From Spirochaeta sp. (GTDB lineage Bacteria; Spirochaetota; Spirochaetia; DSM-27196; Alkalispirochaetaceae), in contig SLRR01000235.1 in the NCBI GenBank assembly GCA_007130865.1, positions 1-49,462 on the forward strand: 49,462 nt of DNA, given 5' to 3'. Position 1 is the first letter of the stretch, and each line of letters opens with the position of its first letter. The translations under genes and the position numbers were made by a program. Below, piece by piece: positions 16,695 through 25,300 of the stretch. The notes under the pieces were generated by a model. That model did no database searches and had not been told where the DNA came from. It saw nothing but the letters and a program-made list of their open reading frames with translations.

Positions 16695-17762
16695 TTAACG
16701 CCGCTTGAGCTTCTTCCGGGTGTTCCGCCGGACGTTGCGCTCGTGTTGGGACGCGGTGGAATGCCCACCGGCTCCGCCGTTGCCGTTCTCGAACGTCTCC
16801 ACGCCGTGGCGGGACCGGTTGAGAGCGCGGAGGATGAAGAGCACCAGTACCCCTGCGAGCATCATCAGGAGGCTCAGCACCTGTCCGGTGGTGATGTTCA
16901 GCGGGGAGAGGTAGAGCCACCCCGGGTTATCCGCCGGCCCCAACTGGAACACGAAGTCGAGTCCCGCGTCGGGCGTGCGAAAGTACTCCGCGACGTACCG
17001 TGCCAGGGCGTAACCGATCAGGTATACGCCGACCATGAACCCCTTGAACGGTTTCCGGTGACGGAAGATGAACCACATCACCGCCCAGAGCACTATTCCT
17101 TCCAGAGCCGCCTCGTAGAGCTGTGACGGGTGGCGCGGAAGGTTCACGAAGCTCTGCCCGACGATATCGATGCCTGTTTCTTCCGCCACCGCCTGGACCG
17201 CCGGGTGGGAGGTTGGTACCGGTTGAGCGTTGGGAAATCGCACCCCCCAGGGCGCGCTGGTGATGCGACCGTAGAGCTCGCCGTTGATGAAGTTGCCGAT
17301 CCGGCCAAAGGTGTAACCGATCGGAACCGCCGTGATCAGCACGTCCCCCATCTCGAGAACATCGATCTTCTTCACCTTGCAGTACGCTACAAAGGCCACC
17401 ACCGAGCCGACCAGACCACCGTGATAACTCATTCCCTGCAGCCCGGTGAAGTTCATGTTGTCGTCGAAGGGCCAGAACACCAGCCACGGCCGCGCCAGGT
17501 ACCGACCGGTTGTATCGTAGATCAGGGTTGCGAAAACGCGTGACCCCACCAGAAGTCCCAGGATCGTCCAGAAAAAGAGGTTCATCACGTCGTCGCCGGT
17601 GACGACCCGGGCGACGGCGAGTCGCTGTTCCCGGAGCTGGATGTTGGTGAACACGTACGCCAGGCCGAACGCCACCAGGTACATCAGCCCGTACCACCGC
17701 AGGGGTAAGCCGGGGATTATTACCGGTGAGAGCCACTGAGGAAAATCTATATATAGAAGCAA
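16695..17762 (-). CDS. lgt: Prolipoprotein diacylglyceryl transferase
   Basis: A 355-residue Lgt, the first enzyme of lipoprotein maturation, moving diacylglycerol from phosphatidylglycerol to the lipobox Cys in the inner membrane. Seen: FPQWLSPVIIPGLPLRWYGLMYL at the amino end, MSYHGGLVGS (111-120), the signature GRIGNFINGELYG (153-165) with its Arg, Asn and Glu, and RHPSQLYEA. There are about seven membrane helices and a basic, Asn/Gly-rich tail. A TTG start is used because GGAAGGGGA lies about 5 nt upstream and the first residues match the family start. It follows fapA after 17 nt on the same strand, so the two may be co-transcribed. Window lipoproteins are its likely substrates. Confidence 0.96.
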   Translation of the reverse strand: MLLYIDFPQWLSPVIIPGLPLRWYGLMYLVAFGLAYVFTNIQLREQRLAVARVVTGDDVMNLFFWTILGLLVGSRVFATLIYDTTGRYLARPWLVFWPFDDNMNFTGLQGMSYHGGLVGSVVAFVAYCKVKKIDVLEMGDVLITAVPIGYTFGRIGNFINGELYGRITSAPWGVRFPNAQPVPTSHPAVQAVAEETGIDIVGQSFVNLPRHPSQLYEAALEGIVLWAVMWFIFRHRKPFKGFMVGVYLIGYALARYVAEYFRTPDAGLDFVFQLGPADNPGWLYLSPLNITTGQVLSLLMMLAGVLVLFILRALNRSRHGVETFENGNGGAGGHSTASQHERNVRRNTRKKLKRR

Positions 17763-17779
17763 TGCTGTCCCCTTCCGTG

Positions 17780-20755
17780 TCAGCTGCCGTTCAGATCGCT
17801 GATATCAATATTGCCGGTATGGGGATTAAATTCAACCGTGATCGCCTTGCGCGGGGTGGTGACCTCCACCGTTCGCCCGTGGCTCTCAAAGGTCGTACCG
17901 GCGTGTACCTCCTGGTGGACGACGATCCTGCTGGGAAAGTGCTGCTCAAACCGTTCGCGCAGCGTGAAGAGCCGCAGACCGCGTTTCTCCATCAGTTTGA
18001 GCAGTTTTACCTTTTCCTTGCGCAGGGAACCGAGTGACTCCTGGTCTCCCGCTTTCTCGCTGCGGCGCATCTCCAGGTCAACCTGGGTGATCCGACGCTT
18101 GACCTTCTCGATCTCCTTCTCTTCCTTCTCGATCAGGTCCGCCACGAGATAGTCCTGGCCAAAGGACAGCTGAGTCTTGACGCCCCGGGGAGAACCGACG
18201 CTGCTCACCTCGAAGCCGTTCCGTGCCCGGATCGTGCCGCCCACTATGCGTCCCTTGTCGCCCTGGAACGCGATCGTACCGTTGCACTTGATCCGGGACC
18301 GCACGAGGGCGCTCTTTAGAACCAGGTTTCCCACGGCGAGGACGGTGGATAGTTCTACAAAGGGGCTCATGATATTCTTCTTGCTGCGGAGGACCGCTTT
18401 CCCCCCACCCTTGACCCCCTCCTTGATCACGATATCGCCGTCCGAGGAGATCAACGCACCTTCGACCCCGCCGGCGATCTTCACGTCCCCGGAGGTTATT
18501 ACGTAGAAACCGGTGCGTACCGTTCCCCCGATGATGACCGAACCGGGAAACCGGATATTACCCACGGACATATCCACGTCACCTTTGACGGTGTGTGTCG
18601 CGAGCAGTTCCAGGCGTTTGTCCCTGTACTGGATCTCTCCCTCGATCTCCGCCTTGATGAGCACCGTTCCGTCTTCGAGGACTTCCCGGCGCAGATTGGC
18701 CCCGATCTCCAGGGGGGCGTCGGTGTAGGTGCGGGCGGGGACTGTGTTCCCCAGGACGTCGATCCCCTCCACCGCCTGCTGCTGGGCGGGAAGTATCCGG
18801 CACACTTCCTCGTCCTGTTTAACGGTGACGATCTCGTTCCGGGTCCGGAAGTCCGCGGATCCGTCCTTGCGGATTCTAACCGGCGCGCCTCCCCCGGTGT
18901 CTACGGCAAACTCCACGCGGTTCTCGCTCTGGTCCACCGGAGTTGTACCCCGGGCAACCACCAGGTTCTCCACGACCGCACCGGCCCGGGCAGCCTGGAG
19001 CGCTTTGTCTACTGCTTCCGAGTCGAGGCCGTGGGCGATCTTTGCCCGTTCCAGCTCCTGGTTGATAGCTTCCCGCTTCAGTCGTGAGCCGCTGCCGCGT
19101 CCCTCCTGAAGCGTCAGGTATGCTTCCATTTTATCGTCACCGACCGTAACCTGTGTTCTGGCGTCGCGGTGTTGTCGCACACGGAGAAAGACCTCTCCTT
19201 CTTCCTCGCGGTAGTCCAGAACGCCCGCGGCGGTGGTGACGATTACCGACTCTTTCTGCTTCACGTTTTCAAACAGTCGGATTGGAGGTGTTTCACCCGG
19301 CGGTGCCGGGATGATCTGTCCGTATACGTCCTGACCCTGTTCGCCGGGAACCGGCGGGTCCAGGGTACACAGGAGCTGTTCTTCCGTTACGTCCGCGGTT
19401 TTCTCGATAGATTCCGGCGGGAACTCCCGGAACGAGGGAAGGTGCAAATCTTCGTCGTCCGTGGAACCATCTTCCAGCCGTTTCTTGAGTTCTCCCTTGA
19501 TCCTGTCCGTCCTGGCGGGAGGATCAAAGGTGATCGCGTACTCCGCACGGCGATCCGGACCGGGAACCGGAGCGGTACCCTCGCAGAGGAGGTACCCCGT
19601 AAGGTCCAACTCATTGCTCTCGTAAAACGCGTTTATATCGGTCTTGATCCGCTCAAAATCGAGTTTGCGGAGACCACTTTCCTTGATAATCCGCCCCACA
19701 TCCCGGAGACTGAGCGGCTTTCCGCGGCCTTTTCCCTTGTGGACGTTGAGGTATGCTTCAAGCTTGTCGTCGGTGACGTAGATGTCGTACGAGGCGTCCC
19801 GTGAGCTGCTGATGCTCAGACGCGCAGGTTCGCCGGTCTCGATCTGGCCCTGCAGGAGCTTCTCGATCTCTCCGGGGCTCATCAGGGAATCCCGTGAGTG
19901 CTCCAGGTTTTCCGCCGCCTGGAGGACTTCCTCCGCTGCAGGAGGGGTGCAGAACCGGTTACCCGGAGTCAGGTTCAGATAGCACGTTGCGCGGTCGGCG
20001 CTTAATTCCACCGACCAGGTGTGTGGTGCAAAAGGTACGATATCTACCCAGTTGCGTCCGATCCGAACGAACCCCTCCAGACCGGCCCGAATCTCGTCCC
20101 CGGTCTGCTTTACGTTTTTTCCCAGGTGGAACGTCGGGTCCGCCAGTGAGCGGATCGGGATCGCGCGGCCGTACACGTCCCGGCCGGGCAATCCCCCCGT
20201 GCGAGGTGTAACGCGCGCCAGGAGATCGTTTTCCCGGGCATACAGCACGGACTGAACCTGCGGATCGATAAAGACTTTCTCTTCCCGTTCAACCTGTTCC
20301 CGGACGATCTTCTTCTCGGTTTTGTCCTTCAGAAACGGAAGTGCACCCTTACGGGTGACTTCCTTTTCCCGTTCCACTTCTTCCCGGACGGTACGGAAGA
20401 TGAGCGGCGGATCCGCCTCCCCCAGGACGCGTTCCGTAACGGCTTCAAGTCGGTTCGGAACGGGAAGGTCTTCCCATACAGGGGTGTCCGGCGCCGGCTG
20501 TACCGGTGCATGACCTTCCAGGACCAACGCGGATACGGGCCCTTCCGCTCGGGCGTCCGCGTTCCGGAAGAACGTCGCCAGCTTTTCCCGGGGAACGGTC
20601 TCGCGGATTCCCCGTTCCTGAAGTGCCTTGATTACACCGTCCGGCGTCCACTCGTCACCGTCGTCGGTCGCTTCAAAGGTGAGAGTGACGCTTAAATTGG
20701 CTTCGTCCACGGAGATCTTCAGAACCCCGTTCAGTTTTTTTACATTCTGCGCCAT
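17780..20755 (-). CDS. fapA: FapA/DUF342 protein with three N-terminal module copies
   Basis: A 991-residue flagellar-assembly-protein-A family (DUF342) protein; many homologues are about 450-700 residues. The conserved C-terminal part is a right-handed beta-helix (VKGDVDMSVGNIRFPGSVIIGGTVRTGF ... KIAGGVEGALISSDGDIVIKEGVKGG), followed by a charged coiled coil near 875-935 (LIEKEEKEIEKVKRR) and a short beta tail. Ahead of it a module is repeated three times, each with a G-x-DVxG-x-x-(I/V)PA core: GRDVYGRAIPI, GQDVYGQIIPA and GIDVLGNTVPA; a second element, VTDDKLEAYLNV / VGDDKMEAYLTL, also repeats. DUF342 proteins are linked to flagellar assembly or polar localisation in several bacteria. The MinD-like ATPase just upstream supports this, but no flagellar structural gene is in view. 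Confidence 0.85.
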   Translation of the reverse strand: MAQNVKKLNGVLKISVDEANLSVTLTFEATDDGDEWTPDGVIKALQERGIRETVPREKLATFFRNADARAEGPVSALVLEGHAPVQPAPDTPVWEDLPVPNRLEAVTERVLGEADPPLIFRTVREEVEREKEVTRKGALPFLKDKTEKKIVREQVEREEKVFIDPQVQSVLYARENDLLARVTPRTGGLPGRDVYGRAIPIRSLADPTFHLGKNVKQTGDEIRAGLEGFVRIGRNWVDIVPFAPHTWSVELSADRATCYLNLTPGNRFCTPPAAEEVLQAAENLEHSRDSLMSPGEIEKLLQGQIETGEPARLSISSSRDASYDIYVTDDKLEAYLNVHKGKGRGKPLSLRDVGRIIKESGLRKLDFERIKTDINAFYESNELDLTGYLLCEGTAPVPGPDRRAEYAITFDPPARTDRIKGELKKRLEDGSTDDEDLHLPSFREFPPESIEKTADVTEEQLLCTLDPPVPGEQGQDVYGQIIPAPPGETPPIRLFENVKQKESVIVTTAAGVLDYREEEGEVFLRVRQHRDARTQVTVGDDKMEAYLTLQEGRGSGSRLKREAINQELERAKIAHGLDSEAVDKALQAARAGAVVENLVVARGTTPVDQSENRVEFAVDTGGGAPVRIRKDGSADFRTRNEIVTVKQDEEVCRILPAQQQAVEGIDVLGNTVPARTYTDAPLEIGANLRREVLEDGTVLIKAEIEGEIQYRDKRLELLATHTVKGDVDMSVGNIRFPGSVIIGGTVRTGFYVITSGDVKIAGGVEGALISSDGDIVIKEGVKGGGKAVLRSKKNIMSPFVELSTVLAVGNLVLKSALVRSRIKCNGTIAFQGDKGRIVGGTIRARNGFEVSSVGSPRGVKTQLSFGQDYLVADLIEKEEKEIEKVKRRITQVDLEMRRSEKAGDQESLGSLRKEKVKLLKLMEKRGLRLFTLRERFEQHFPSRIVVHQEVHAGTTFESHGRTVEVTTPRKAITVEFNPHTGNIDISDLNGS

Positions 20756-20766
20756 CGATCGCTCTG

Positions 20767-21912
20767 CTACACCTTGAAACCGAGATTTACCGCCTGTACA
20801 ACCTTGGAACGAAACAGGTTGACCTGCTTTCTCAACTGCATGATCTCGTGGTGCTGACTCTTAATCGTTTCCACCAGGTCCCCGGTGGTAAGTGCTCCCG
20901 AATCAAGAAGCTCTTCAATATAGCTCATTTTGTCGTCAAAATCACTCTCGGCTTCACTCTCGGCTGCTTCAAACGAGTCGTCGATCGTCTCCAGGTCGAA
21001 CACACCTTCGTGTGGCTCCGATTCCAACTGGATGATCTTCTCAGCGATTCGGTAAATCGCCTGGGAGAGGATCGACGACGGTTTGTAGCGGATGATCGGA
21101 AGTCGTGACGCCAGGGCGGTATCCTGCAGATCGTCACGATAAACGACGCCCAGGTGGAGGAGGTCCAGGTCCAGGTACTGCTGCGCACTGCGACGGAGAC
21201 GGTTGATCTTCTCCGCGTCCTTGGGGTTCTCCAGCATGTTCATGACGAGTCGAGGCTTGAACCGCCGCAGCGCTTCGCGGAACGCCTTTCCCGCTTTCGG
21301 ATCGCGCTTGTCCAGCTCCCGCGCAATTTCCGGCAGGTAGACCTGGCGGAGGCCGGAACGGTTTTTGAAGAGCTCCTTCACGTAATCCGCGCCGCGGCCT
21401 TTCCGCCCTACCGCGTTCTGAAGAATGTGAAACACCGCGTTCTTCAGAAAGAGATACGCGCTCACCGTGGCGGTCGGAGTCGGGGTGGTACAGATAATCC
21501 CCTGGCTGGAAGTAAGAAAAAAATCCAGCGTCGTCTGCCCGGTGCCGGCGCCCAGGTCCATCACCAGGTAGTCCGCGTCCAGGGACAACAGTTTTCGCAC
21601 CAGCATCCGTTTCTGACCGGTCTTGAGGTTTGCCAGGCCCGGTATCTCCGCATCACCCGGGATAAACTGAAGGTTGGGTATGTCCGTTTGCATCAGGACC
21701 GAGGAAATCTTTTCTCTGGGTGTGCCCAGGAACGATCCGATCGAACCCGTGAGGGTGCGGATCCCCAGGATAAGATGCAGGTTGGAACCGCCAAGATCCA
21801 GGTCCGCCAGGATCACGCGACGGCCGGATTGCGCCAGAGCGATCGCCAGGTTCGCCGCCACCAGAGACTTTCCCACACCTCCCTTGCCGCTCGCCACGGG
21901 AATCACGTGCAT
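20767..21912 (-). CDS. MinD/ParA-family ATPase (FlhG-like)
   Basis: A 381-residue P-loop ATPase with deviant Walker A KGGVGKS (10-16), switch region ADLDLGGSNLHLILG and DLGAGTGQTTLDFFL. The middle carries an insertion (about 185-240, KNAVGRKGRGADYVKELFKNRSGL in character) not found in E. coli MinD, and the last 80 residues are acidic and then coiled-coil. Such ATPases use ATP-dependent dimerisation to position proteins at poles or membranes. The start ATG follows GGAGG by 7 nt and overlaps the stop of the upstream membrane-protein gene (TGATG), and its stop is 11 nt from fapA, so all three are coupled. Role in FapA localisation or flagellar number is inference. Confidence 0.85.
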   Translation of the reverse strand: MHVIPVASGKGGVGKSLVAANLAIALAQSGRRVILADLDLGGSNLHLILGIRTLTGSIGSFLGTPREKISSVLMQTDIPNLQFIPGDAEIPGLANLKTGQKRMLVRKLLSLDADYLVMDLGAGTGQTTLDFFLTSSQGIICTTPTPTATVSAYLFLKNAVFHILQNAVGRKGRGADYVKELFKNRSGLRQVYLPEIARELDKRDPKAGKAFREALRRFKPRLVMNMLENPKDAEKINRLRRSAQQYLDLDLLHLGVVYRDDLQDTALASRLPIIRYKPSSILSQAIYRIAEKIIQLESEPHEGVFDLETIDDSFEAAESEAESDFDDKMSYIEELLDSGALTTGDLVETIKSQHHEIMQLRKQVNLFRSKVVQAVNLGFKV

Positions 21913-22310
21913 CAGGTTTCCTCCATCGATGTGCGGTATAATAACAGGAAAACCAGGAACGCGAAATCGCTGACCGTGATTATCAGAGCCGCTACCAGAG
22001 TCATCCCGGGCAGCGTCGGTATGAGTGGCAGCGGTGAGCGTACCACCGATACGAGGAGTGCCGTCGCGGTAAGCACCTGCAGGAGTGCCATCGTACGTAA
22101 CGGGTTGATCACCGCAGAGGCGCCGCTGAATCCGAGGCGGATCAACAAGAGAACCGCCACCAGCGCCGGAGCGGAGAGGGCGAGTATCAGCATCGTCGCC
22201 CCGGTTGCAGCGGTTCCGTGTAATGCGAGAAATGAGGAAAAAAACAAAACTGCGAATCGTAGCAGCTGGTAGAGGACCGCGACGGCCAGTAATACGACGC
22301 TGATTTTCAC
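21912..22310 (-). CDS. Small four-helix membrane protein upstream of the MinD-like gene
   Basis: A 132-residue hydrophobic protein with about four membrane segments (near 3-28, 37-62, 72-92, 99-126) and no family I recognise. It begins at GTG without a visible ribosome-binding site and 10 nt after a -10 box, so its transcript would have almost no leader. Its stop overlaps the ATG of the MinD-like ATPase, implying translational coupling and a shared function, perhaps as membrane anchor or partner (inference). Confidence 0.7.
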   Translation of the reverse strand: MKISVVLLAVAVLYQLLRFAVLFFSSFLALHGTAATGATMLILALSAPALVAVLLLIRLGFSGASAVINPLRTMALLQVLTATALLVSVVRSPLPLIPTLPGMTLVAALIITVSDFAFLVFLLLYRTSMEET

Positions 22311-22320
22311 TGTAACGCAA

Positions 22321-22350
22321 AGTCTACGTAGTGGTCCTTGCTGAGGTCAA
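22321..22350 (-). promoter_or_regulatory. Promoter of the membrane protein - minD-like - fapA operon
   Basis: TTGACC (22350-22345), 18-nt spacer, TAGACT (22326-22321) on the reverse strand. It interleaves with the ctp promoter on the other strand. Confidence 0.5.
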
Positions 22351-22367
22351 CCTTCAATGACTACATT
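22338..22367 (+). promoter_or_regulatory. Promoter of the C-terminal protease gene
   Basis: TTGCTG (22338-22343), 18-nt spacer, TACATT (22362-22367). Start near 22374, directly before the GGGGAGGAG ribosome-binding site. It overlaps the divergent promoter of the fapA operon. Confidence 0.45.
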
Positions 22368-22385
22368 AAGTGTGGGGAGGAGCAG

Positions 22386-23780
22386 ATGAAGGACAGGATT
22401 CCAAATTCGGGACGGTTGCTGCTGGCGGTAGCGTCCATGGCGTTGATCGTATTTGTACTGGCCCTGGCGGCAGTGCCCACGATCGCGGCTCAGGGGGGAC
22501 AGAATTCACCCGATCAGTCGCTGGCGCTCTTTGAACAGGTTTATCGGTTTATCCAGCGGAACTACGTTGACGAGGTGGATCCGGAAGTTCTGATCGAGGG
22601 AGCTCTGAAAGGTATGTTCGACAGCCTGGAGGACCCCCATTCCGCCTATCTGCAATCGGAGCAAATGCGGGGTCTCACGGATACCACGAGCGGCGAGTTC
22701 GGCGGCGTGGGAATGTACATCAGCAAACCGGTGGATCGTGCCGACGGACGTCCCCGTTATATCGAAATAGTATCGCCGATCGAGGGAACGCCGGCGTATC
22801 GCGCGGGCGTGCAGTCGGGAGATCGCATCAAGGAGGTGGAAGGCGAGTCTACGGCGGACCTGAGTACCGACGATGTGGTGGACCGCCTCCGGGGAGCACC
22901 CGGAACGGACGTGGATATCACGATTCTCCGTGGCACCGACCTGGAGTTCCCCGTAACGCTCACCCGCGCCGTGATCCAGATCCCGACGGTACGGTGGGAG
23001 ATGATCGACAACCGCACCGGTTTTCTGCGGATCATCCAGTTTACTCCTCACACGGCCGATCGTGTTCGGGATGCGATCGAGGAATTCCGTGGAACGGGGT
23101 ACGATTCACTGGTGATCGATCTCCGGTCCAATCCCGGAGGTCTTCTGAACGGTGTAATCGATGTGGCGGATCTTTTCTTTGATGAGGGGGCGATCGTGGA
23201 GACGCGCGGACGGATCCCCTCGGAAAACCGGACCTACAATGCCCGTTCCGGAAAGGTCGTATCCGAGGATATCCGCCTCGCGGTACTGATAGACGACGGA
23301 TCCGCCTCGGCGGCGGAAATTCTTGCGGCGGCACTCAAGGACCACGACAGAGCGACGCTCTTCGGGTCTACCACTTACGGCAAGGGATCGGTTCAGCAGG
23401 TGCGTCGGATCGGTGACGCCGGGTTCCGGCTTACCATGTCCCGGTACTATACCCCCGCCGGTACAAGCATCGATCGCACGGGGATCATCCCCGACGTGGA
23501 AGTTGCAGAGGCACGCCTCTCGGAATCGGAACAACGGGAATACGTGGAGCTGCGCCAGGAGAACCGCATCCTGGAGTTTGTGGAACGGTCGGGGGATCCT
23601 TCGGCGGCGGAGGTCGGTTCGTTCATCCGGGAGCTTCGTGAAGAGGGAGTGGAGATGGGCGATAACCACCTTCGCCGGCTGATCCGCCTGGAGGTAAACC
23701 GTGCACTCAACCGGGACGAGCTCTTTGACCTCGAGTATGACCCGGTGCTGCGGCACGCCCTGGAATACTTGCGTCGGTAG
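22386..23780 (+). CDS. C-terminal processing peptidase (S41 family, CtpA-like)
   Basis: A 464-residue exported serine protease. Seen: signal peptide/anchor (about 10-34), an N-terminal helical part (YVDEVDPEVLIEGALKGMFDSLEDPHSAYL), a PDZ domain (about 105-195, with AGVQSGDRIKEVEG), and the protease core with YDSLVIDLRSNPGGLL, Ser308 (DGSASAAEI) and Lys333 (TYGKGSVQ), the Ser/Lys dyad 25 residues apart as in E. coli Prc and plant CtpA. It removes C-terminal residues from periplasmic or envelope proteins. The ATG has GGGGAGGAG directly upstream. The rsmE-like gene begins 17 nt downstream. Confidence 0.95.
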   Translation: MKDRIPNSGRLLLAVASMALIVFVLALAAVPTIAAQGGQNSPDQSLALFEQVYRFIQRNYVDEVDPEVLIEGALKGMFDSLEDPHSAYLQSEQMRGLTDTTSGEFGGVGMYISKPVDRADGRPRYIEIVSPIEGTPAYRAGVQSGDRIKEVEGESTADLSTDDVVDRLRGAPGTDVDITILRGTDLEFPVTLTRAVIQIPTVRWEMIDNRTGFLRIIQFTPHTADRVRDAIEEFRGTGYDSLVIDLRSNPGGLLNGVIDVADLFFDEGAIVETRGRIPSENRTYNARSGKVVSEDIRLAVLIDDGSASAAEILAAALKDHDRATLFGSTTYGKGSVQQVRRIGDAGFRLTMSRYYTPAGTSIDRTGIIPDVEVAEARLSESEQREYVELRQENRILEFVERSGDPSAAEVGSFIRELREEGVEMGDNHLRRLIRLEVNRALNRDELFDLEYDPVLRHALEYLRR

Positions 23781-23797
23781 TCCCGTATTTTACGGTG

Positions 23798-24586
23798 ATG
23801 AAACACCTGGTATTAGAGAATCTGCCGGCTACCGGAGACAGGGTGACTCTGGAGGGTGAGCGACAGCACTACCTGGTGAACGTTCGGCGTTTGCGGCCCG
23901 GTGATAGCGTGCTGTGCACCGACGGGTCCGATCGGTTGGCATCGGTCACGGTTCGCGCCGTCACCGAGCGTACGATCACGCTTATGGTGGATCACGAGCT
24001 GCGGAACGGTATGCCCCACACGGCACCGTCCGTGGAGGCAGGGAGTATCTCCCGTGGAGCCGAGCTGCACGCGTATCTGCCGCTCCTGAAGGGGCGGCAG
24101 TTTGATCGCGCTTTGCGGCAGCTCGCGGAGCTGGGAGTGCGCCATATCGTACCGGTGTTCACGCGCCACTGCGTGAGCAAGTCCGACATCGCCGCGGACG
24201 AGCGGAAGCGGGCGAGGCGGGAAACGATCCTCCGCGAAGCGTGTCAACAGTCGGGACGGACCGACCTCCCCGTTCTGGGACAGCTGGTGCCGCTGGCGAC
24301 GGACCCTGACGCCGCGATCGCGGGTCCCGGGGTGGTGTTCCACGAGAAGGCTACGACGTATCTCACCGACAGCGACGTGGAACGATTACGCAGGGAAGAG
24401 CCGGTAGTACGCGTGCTCTCCGGTCCGGAAGGAGGGCTGGCGGACGAGGAGATCGCTGCTTTGCGCGGTGCACGGTGGATCGTGCGGGCGCTCCCCACCC
24501 CGGTGCTGCGCGCGGAAACGGCGGCTGTCGCCGCATCGGCTATTGTCTTCCACATTCTATCCCGGTACACTGCCGGTTCCGTTTGA
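23798..24586 (+). CDS. rsmE: 16S rRNA (uracil1498-N3)-methyltransferase
   Basis: A 262-residue RsmE of the SPOUT/trefoil-knot methyltransferase class, which methylates U1498 of 16S rRNA with S-adenosylmethionine. Seen: an N-terminal PUA-like beta domain (ERQHYLVNVRRLRPGDSVLCTDG), the LLKGRQFDRALRQLAELGV helix region, and the knot motifs LSGPEGGLADEEIAAL and LPTPVLRAETAAVAA. An adjacent GTG 3 nt upstream is also possible. No ribosome-binding site is seen; TATTTT at 23786-23791 could be a -10 box for a leaderless transcript in addition to read-through from ctp. Confidence 0.95.
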   Translation: MKHLVLENLPATGDRVTLEGERQHYLVNVRRLRPGDSVLCTDGSDRLASVTVRAVTERTITLMVDHELRNGMPHTAPSVEAGSISRGAELHAYLPLLKGRQFDRALRQLAELGVRHIVPVFTRHCVSKSDIAADERKRARRETILREACQQSGRTDLPVLGQLVPLATDPDAAIAGPGVVFHEKATTYLTDSDVERLRREEPVVRVLSGPEGGLADEEIAALRGARWIVRALPTPVLRAETAAVAASAIVFHILSRYTAGSV

Positions 24587-24598
24587 AGGTAATGGGGC

Positions 24599-25300
24599 AT
24601 GGCGTGTATCGTTCGTACGTTTTTTGGACTCCCCCTGGTGGAGCAGACACCCCCGGATCTTGCCGATTTCTGGGCAGGCTCCCGGGATAAACCGGGTATT
24701 CTCGTATTTGCGGACCGGCGGTTGCTATGGCGACTCGCACGGTCCCGCGTCGTTAAGGCCGGACTGTCCGGCAAGACTGCGGCGATCGTTCCCACGGGAC
24801 GCCCGGCGAGGCGACACGTACGCATTTCCACCGGGTGTGATCCCGGGGAGCATTCCGGTTTTCAGGGACCGATTCGGATGCTTGCCCGTGCCGAGGAGGA
24901 TGGGGCGTCGGTGTTCATCGTGGACACCACTCCCGCCGGGGTCAGGCGGATCGAGGAGAATATCAGATTTACCTTTCCGGGATTGCGGATCGTGGGGCGG
25001 GCGGTGTTCGCGCCGGACCTCGTCTCGTCGATCACAACGGCGATCCGTAAATCCGATCCGCGGATCGTTCTGGTCGGTACCGCTCGCATGCCCGTCTTCC
25101 GCTGGGTTTTCTCCCAGTTCGAGTCCGTAGGTTCCGCCGTGGTGGTTCTGGCGGAAGAAGCGGGGGCCCGCATGGCGGGACGTTCCCGGGGCATCAAGCC
25201 CGGGGCGGTGCTTTTTCTGCCTTTTCGTTTTCTGGAACTTCCGCTGCTGCTGGGGCATCGCCTGGTTCTTGGGCGTCGTCGGAAAAAATCGATATCTTGA
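24599..25300 (+). CDS. WecG/TagA/CpsF-like protein, apparently degenerate
   Basis: A 233-residue protein. The middle (about 95-165) matches the WecG/TagA/CpsF glycosyltransferase fold: a glycine-poor ASVFIVDTTPAGVRRIEENIRFTFPGLRIVGRAVF, then AIRKSDPRIVLVG. Active enzymes of this family carry a PDG aspartate and a GxPxQE segment. Here the corresponding stretches read AIVPTGRP and GTARMPVFRW, so known catalytic features are missing; it may have another function or a different donor. It starts 12 nt after rsmE with AAGGTAATGGGG ahead of the ATG. Its last 107 nt overlap, tail to tail, the fxsA-like gene on the other strand. Assignment rests on fold-like pattern only. Confidence 0.6.
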   Translation: MACIVRTFFGLPLVEQTPPDLADFWAGSRDKPGILVFADRRLLWRLARSRVVKAGLSGKTAAIVPTGRPARRHVRISTGCDPGEHSGFQGPIRMLARAEEDGASVFIVDTTPAGVRRIEENIRFTFPGLRIVGRAVFAPDLVSSITTAIRKSDPRIVLVGTARMPVFRWVFSQFESVGSAVVVLAEEAGARMAGRSRGIKPGAVLFLPFRFLELPLLLGHRLVLGRRRKKSIS

